Below, piece by piece: positions 60,734 through 64,000 of a stretch of 64,000 bases of DNA. Source of the DNA: G965247475 sp965247475 (GTDB lineage Bacteria > Chloroflexota > UBA11872); the NCBI GenBank assembly GCA_965247475.1, contig OZ252016.1:1674001-1738000 (forward strand), written 5' to 3'. The notes below the pieces were generated by a model, which was not told the DNA's origin, did no database searches, and was given only the letters and a program-made list of their open reading frames with translations. Made by a program: the position numbers and the translations under genes. Numbering within the stretch: the stretch's first letter is position 1; each line of letters opens with the position of its first letter.

Positions 60734-62063
60734 TCTGTTCGACCACGCGACGGAAGAACGGATCGCGCGGGAGATGCCGCTGGCCGCCCGGATGCGTCCT
60801 CGCGACCTCGACGAGTTCGTCGGGCAGGAGCATCTGGTGGGGCCGGGCGCGCCGTTGCGGACCGCGCTGGAGGAGGATCACGTTTGGTCGGTGATCCTGT
60901 GGGGACCGCCGGGCAGCGGGAAGACCACGCTGGCGCGGATCGTTGCGGCGACCACGGGCCGCCACTTCATCGGCCTCAGCGCGGTCACCGCCGGGGTACG
61001 CGAGGCGCGCGCGGCGATCGAGGCCGCGCGCGAGCAGCGCAAGCTCTACGAGCGACGCACGCTGGTGTTTCTGGACGAGATCCACCGCTTCAACAAAGCG
61101 CAGCAGGACGCCCTGCTGCCGCATGTGGAGGACGGAACCATCGCACTGTGGGGCGCGACGACCGAGAACCCGTCGTTCACGGTGAATGCGCCGCTGCTGT
61201 CACGGATGCAAGTGCTGCGGCTGCGGCCGCTCGAGCCGGAGCAGGTTCGGGGGATCGTCGCACGAGCCATCGCCGATGCCGACCGCGGGCCGGAGCGTTC
61301 CGACTTCGACGCCGGCGCGATCGAGTTCATCGTGAACGGCTCCGGCGGCGACGCGCGGGTGGCGCTGAACTGGACCGAGACCGCCGCGATCTACGCGACG
61401 CACGCCGACGCCGCGGCGATCACGGCGGAGATCGTCGAGCGCGCGATGCTGGAGCGACGGGTTCAGTACGACCGCGCCGGCGAGGGCCACTACGACACGA
61501 TCTCGGCGTTCATCAAGAGCGTGCGCGGCTCGGACCCGGACGCGGCGCTCTTCTGGCTGGCGAAGATGCTGCACGCGGGCGAGGCGCCGGAGTTCATCAC
61601 GCGGCGTTTGGTCATCCTGGCGTCGGAGGACATTGGCAACGCCGACCCCCGAGCGCTCGGGCTGGCGATCGCCGCAGCCCAGGCGGTGGAGCGGCTGGGG
61701 CTGCCCGAGGCCCGGTTCGCGCTGGCGCAGGCCGCCATCTACCTGGCGGCCGCGCCCAAGAGCAACGCGGCCGGCCGCGGGCTCGACGCGGCCGAGCGGG
61801 CCATCGCCGATGGCGCCGATTTGACGGTGCCGCTGCACCTGCGGAACGCGGCGTTTCGCGGCGCCGAGGCCGAAGGATACGGCCAGGGGTACGCATATCC
61901 GCATGAATACCCGGACAATTATGTCAAGCAGCGGTATCTGCCCGACGACGTGAATGGCTCGCGGTTCTATGACGGCCAGGGGTCCGGATACGAGCGGGAG
62001 ATGTGGGACGAGCTGCAGCGGAGACGGAGCAAGGGCGCGAGCGGCGAGACTGAATCGCCGTGA
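60723..62063 (+). CDS. rarA: Replication-associated recombination protein A (RarA/MgsA)
   Basis: AAA+ ATPase related to clamp loaders that acts at stalled forks. 446 residues: DEFVGQEHLVGPGAPL, Walker A GPPGSGKTT, Walker B LVFLDEIHRFNKAQQDALL, sensor 1 ATTENPSF, then the tetramerisation domain with the YDTISAFIKSVRGSDPDAALFW stretch and the C-terminal YAYPHEYPDNYVKQRYLPDD. The ATG at 60723 is used; a GTG six bases upstream is possible. Confidence 0.94.
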   Translation: MTRDLFDHATEERIAREMPLAARMRPRDLDEFVGQEHLVGPGAPLRTALEEDHVWSVILWGPPGSGKTTLARIVAATTGRHFIGLSAVTAGVREARAAIEAAREQRKLYERRTLVFLDEIHRFNKAQQDALLPHVEDGTIALWGATTENPSFTVNAPLLSRMQVLRLRPLEPEQVRGIVARAIADADRGPERSDFDAGAIEFIVNGSGGDARVALNWTETAAIYATHADAAAITAEIVERAMLERRVQYDRAGEGHYDTISAFIKSVRGSDPDAALFWLAKMLHAGEAPEFITRRLVILASEDIGNADPRALGLAIAAAQAVERLGLPEARFALAQAAIYLAAAPKSNAAGRGLDAAERAIADGADLTVPLHLRNAAFRGAEAEGYGQGYAYPHEYPDNYVKQRYLPDDVNGSRFYDGQGSGYEREMWDELQRRRSKGASGETESP

Positions 62064-62376
62064 CCGCGGAGCTGGTGTTCGCCCGTCAAGCTTGGCGTAG
62101 GGACGCCAGTGACAGCGCACGGTGAGGGATGGGCCTTTCGATGGACTAAGGCCGGACCCTTCGACCCACTCAGGACTTGCTTTCGCCGGTCCGGGGCCGT
62201 GAGAGTCCTCGGCTTCGCCTCGGAATGACACGCGGGAACGGCTCGGAATGACGTTGCGGCAGACGGCGTCGGTGGGCCACCGTTTCTGGGCGGCTCTCGC
62301 CGAGCCCCGGTCCGTCCCACCCCAAAGGGGGCGGTCACCTGGCTAGCCCTGTTCGCGTCACCTTGGAGGAGCGGAA
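62064..62376 (+). repeat. Non-coding region with short repeated words
   Basis: No credible gene in 313 bases. The word CTCGGAATGAC occurs twice 23 bases apart (62219-62229, 62242-62252), and CCTCGG is repeated in CCTCGGCTTCGCCTCGG just before it. CCCTTCGACCCACTCAGGAC (62157-62176) resembles the stretch near 27575, GTTTCGACTGGCTCAGGGCC. These words look like fragments of dispersed chromosomal repeats. A GGAGGAG box for the next gene lies at the right end. Confidence 0.45.
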
Positions 62377-62661
62377 ATGTCGGATGCAATCAGCTCAGGC
62401 ACAACCGCAGTTGGTCCTGTCGCTATAGGACGCCGAAACGCAATCGGTCTTGTTGCGGCAGGAGGTATCAACGCACTTGGACTTGCTGCATTAAGCATCC
62501 TGAATGCGATGGGTATTGTGACGTTTGGAGCCGTACATTCAATAGGTCTTATTGCGATCGGAGGCATGAACTCAATAGGTCTTGTTGCCATTGGAGGCAT
62601 AAACCCGGTGGGTATTGTTGCCATCGGAGCGGGAAATACCAACATTATTCCCATATCTTGA
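62377..62661 (+). CDS. Protein of seven 11-residue repeats, possibly a beta-solenoid
   Basis: 94 residues with no recognised family. From residue 12 to 88 it is exactly seven 11-mers: VGPVAIGRRNA, IGLVAAGGINA, LGLAALSILNA, MGIVTFGAVHS, IGLIAIGGMNS, IGLVAIGGINP, VGIVAIGAGNT. The consensus is hydrophobic-Gly-hydrophobic-x-Ala-hydrophobic-Gly-Gly-hydrophobic-Asn-small. There is no Lys, no Cys, no signal peptide and little charge. The regular Gly and Asn suggest short strands and turns of a solenoid. A GGAGGAG box precedes the ATG. GC is about 51% (122 of 240 bases in 62401-62640) against about two-thirds nearby, so it may be imported. Confidence 0.75.
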   Translation: MSDAISSGTTAVGPVAIGRRNAIGLVAAGGINALGLAALSILNAMGIVTFGAVHSIGLIAIGGMNSIGLVAIGGINPVGIVAIGAGNTNIIPIS

Positions 62662-62752
62662 CCGACCGAAAGAAACGATTCCTGAGAGAACATTCACCGC
62701 AAATAGCACGGAGACGAGTGTTCGTTGGCTTCGGGGCATCCGTGCTCCCGTC

Positions 62753-64000
62753 CTAGCTGGGCAGTCTCAGCCTGAGGTTCTCGCCGGCGCGGATCACGCG
62801 TTCCGGATCCAATCGAGCGCGTCCCCCGCCAGTGAGCTCGAACGTGCGCAGTCGGACCTCACCGCCGATCACGTCGAGGCGCACATGCCAGCCATCGCCG
62901 CCACGCCGCCGCGAGCAGGTGCCCCAGGAAGCGCCGTTTGACCAAAACACGGTGCCCTGTTCAGCGGCGAAGCACATCGCGGCGCGCACCGCCGAGAAGC
63001 GGAAGCCGGCGACTGCCACGATTGATCCCCAGGCGGCCAGCGCGCGGGCGTAGTGATGCCCGTACTCGGCTTCGCTAAAGGGGTTGCGGCGCTCGCCATT
63101 GTGACGGGCGCGCACGGCCTCGATCACCTTGAGCGCCGGCGCTGCTTGACCCTCTTGGAGCATGCCAACCGCCGCGGTGTACTCGAGGCCCGTCCATACC
63201 TCGCTGCAGTATGGAAATGGACGGTCTGGACGGCCGCCCCGCGGATAGGCGGCGACCACCAGTCCCGACTCGTCGGCCAGCGCGTAGCTGCGGAACTGAT
63301 TGAAGTGGCGCCGCATTGGACGGCGGAAGTTGTAGCGCACGATCGAGCGCAGCGTCGCGGCCACGTGGTCCTGATCGAGCAGCGGCCCGAGCCCGCACAG
63401 GCGCGCCGCGGCCTGGCCCACTAGCTGGTCGACGAGACAGCCTCGCCCAACCTGGTGCTCGGGTGCGTCGAGATGCTGCGGGGCATCCTCTTCCGCCCGC
63501 CGCAGGCCGACGGCGATGCGGGAACGGTCGGGCTGCGGCCGGATCTCATGCTCGTAGTACTCGCCGTTGAAGAGGTTGGCGTCGATCCACGAACGACCGA
63601 GATCGAACATCCGGCGGCACTCCGCGGCGAACTCGGATTCGCTCAGGTGCGCCGCCATCTCCTCCGCCGCGCGCAGCGCGGCCAGGTACCAGCCGCCGAC
63701 CTGCGGATTGGGGCCGAAGTACTCAACGTCCATCGTGTTGTGCTGGCAGCCCTCCATCACACCGTCGCGATCCGCGTCCCACCCTCCCTCGATCCAGCAA
63801 TACTCGAGCGCGCGGCGGGCGCCCGGCCACATGCGCCGCAGGAAGTCGTCGTCGCCGCTCAACTGCCACTCTCGAAAGAGCTTGACCAAGCAGCCCAGCT
63901 GGCCGTCGGCGGCCGCGAGCCGCCACCCGGAGTCGCGTCCGACCGGCAGCGCCGAGCGAAAGACCATGTGCCCATCGCTGCCGGTCGAGTGGTTGAACTC
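62753..64000 (-). CDS. GH116-family glycosidase (non-lysosomal glucosylceramidase-like), C-terminal part
   Basis: The gene runs off the right edge; 415 residues are visible and the frame is open to base 64000, so the ATG at 63967 is internal (preceded by HSTGSDGH). The (alpha/alpha)6-barrel of GH116 is seen: WRLAAADGQLG, REWQLSGDDDFL, DRDGVMEGCQHNTMD, YFGPN, WYLAALRAAEEMA, and YCSEVWTGLEYTAA. Relatives hydrolyse beta-glucosides or xylosides and related glycolipids. No signal peptide can be judged. It is convergent with the repeat-protein gene. Confidence 0.88.
   Translation of the reverse strand, partial: EFNHSTGSDGHMVFRSALPVGRDSGWRLAAADGQLGCLVKLFREWQLSGDDDFLRRMWPGARRALEYCWIEGGWDADRDGVMEGCQHNTMDVEYFGPNPQVGGWYLAALRAAEEMAAHLSESEFAAECRRMFDLGRSWIDANLFNGEYYEHEIRPQPDRSRIAVGLRRAEEDAPQHLDAPEHQVGRGCLVDQLVGQAAARLCGLGPLLDQDHVAATLRSIVRYNFRRPMRRHFNQFRSYALADESGLVVAAYPRGGRPDRPFPYCSEVWTGLEYTAAVGMLQEGQAAPALKVIEAVRARHNGERRNPFSEAEYGHHYARALAAWGSIVAVAGFRFSAVRAAMCFAAEQGTVFWSNGASWGTCSRRRGGDGWHVRLDVIGGEVRLRTFELTGGGRARLDPERVIRAGENLRLRLPS

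Noticed and set aside
62705..62746. Inverted repeat AGCACGG/CCGTGCT between the repeat gene and the GH116 gene
   Set aside because: The 28-base loop and lack of a T-run make it a poor terminator; chance is likely.
1..64000. CRISPR arrays, rRNA, insertion sequences, phage genes
   Set aside because: No regular direct repeats with spacers, no rRNA-like stretches, no transposase or phage protein motifs were seen.

Overview
The window is 64 kb of GC-rich (roughly two-thirds G+C) bacterial chromosome with tightly packed housekeeping operons. It reads like a member of the Chloroflexota, perhaps the SAR202/Dehalococcoidia side, with a high-GC actinobacterium as the alternative. The reasons are gene content (a single-chain glycyl-tRNA synthetase, DUF1385 next to rpmE, FakA next to rpmB, DUF3105, DUF177-rpmF-fabD-fabG-accC), lipoproteins with lipoboxes and no outer-membrane genes, and short dispersed palindromes. 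The assignment is an inference, not a database result. No rRNA, CRISPR array, insertion sequence or phage was seen. There are two tRNAs, Gln(TTG) and Gly(CCC).

Layout. 1-8350 (minus strand): fakA, recG, rsmD, coaD, a DivIVA-like coiled-coil gene, DUF177, rpmF, fabD, fabG and the first 17 codons of accC, so DNA repair, CoA synthesis and fatty-acid synthesis in one run. 8441-9321: rpmB convergent with rpe. 9480-19287 (minus): a YugP-type zinc peptidase, then fmt, def, a helicase-dead-looking priA, gmk, prmC, prfA, DUF1385, rpmE and a WecA/TagO-like sugar-phosphate transferase. 19499-23098 (plus): rpsU, yqeY, ybeY, ispE, tRNA-Gln, glmU. 23336-30435 (plus): three CNNM/CorC-type CBS membrane proteins behind a hairpin-rich leader, then recO, glyS and a CDP-alcohol phosphatidyltransferase.

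30483-40115 is a mixed accessory stretch: a lipoprotein, a histone-deacetylase-family amidohydrolase, a formamidase/acetamidase, gnd, DUF3105, a nucleosidase, a PEBP lipoprotein, a chagasin-like lipoprotein and uvrC. 40295-45804 (plus) holds an AI-2E family permease, a heterodimeric ABC exporter and a carboxylesterase. 45838-48870 (minus) holds aspS, an unknown gene and infC. 49124-51565 is an 813-residue fusion of a degenerate PP2C fold, two membrane segments and a propeller-like domain. 51566-52283 has no intact gene but carries the wreck of a cytochrome P450. 52514-62063 holds a lone MoxR, an alkyltransferase, nadC between two unknown genes, then HtrA-MoxR-DUF58-DUF4129-rarA. The last 2 kb differ: a repeat-containing intergenic stretch, a roughly 51% GC gene encoding seven 11-residue repeats, and a GH116 glycosidase that runs off the right edge.

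Most notable: the 11-residue repeat protein; a PriA that keeps its zinc cysteines but has lost Walker A, Walker B and motif VI; a PP2C-like pseudophosphatase fused to a propeller; and several genes whose conserved N-termini can only be reached from ATC or CTG start codons. Intergenic stretches not listed as features (for example 10203-10311, 34991-35118, 40116-40294, 27525-27663) showed nothing I could support beyond possible weak promoters.
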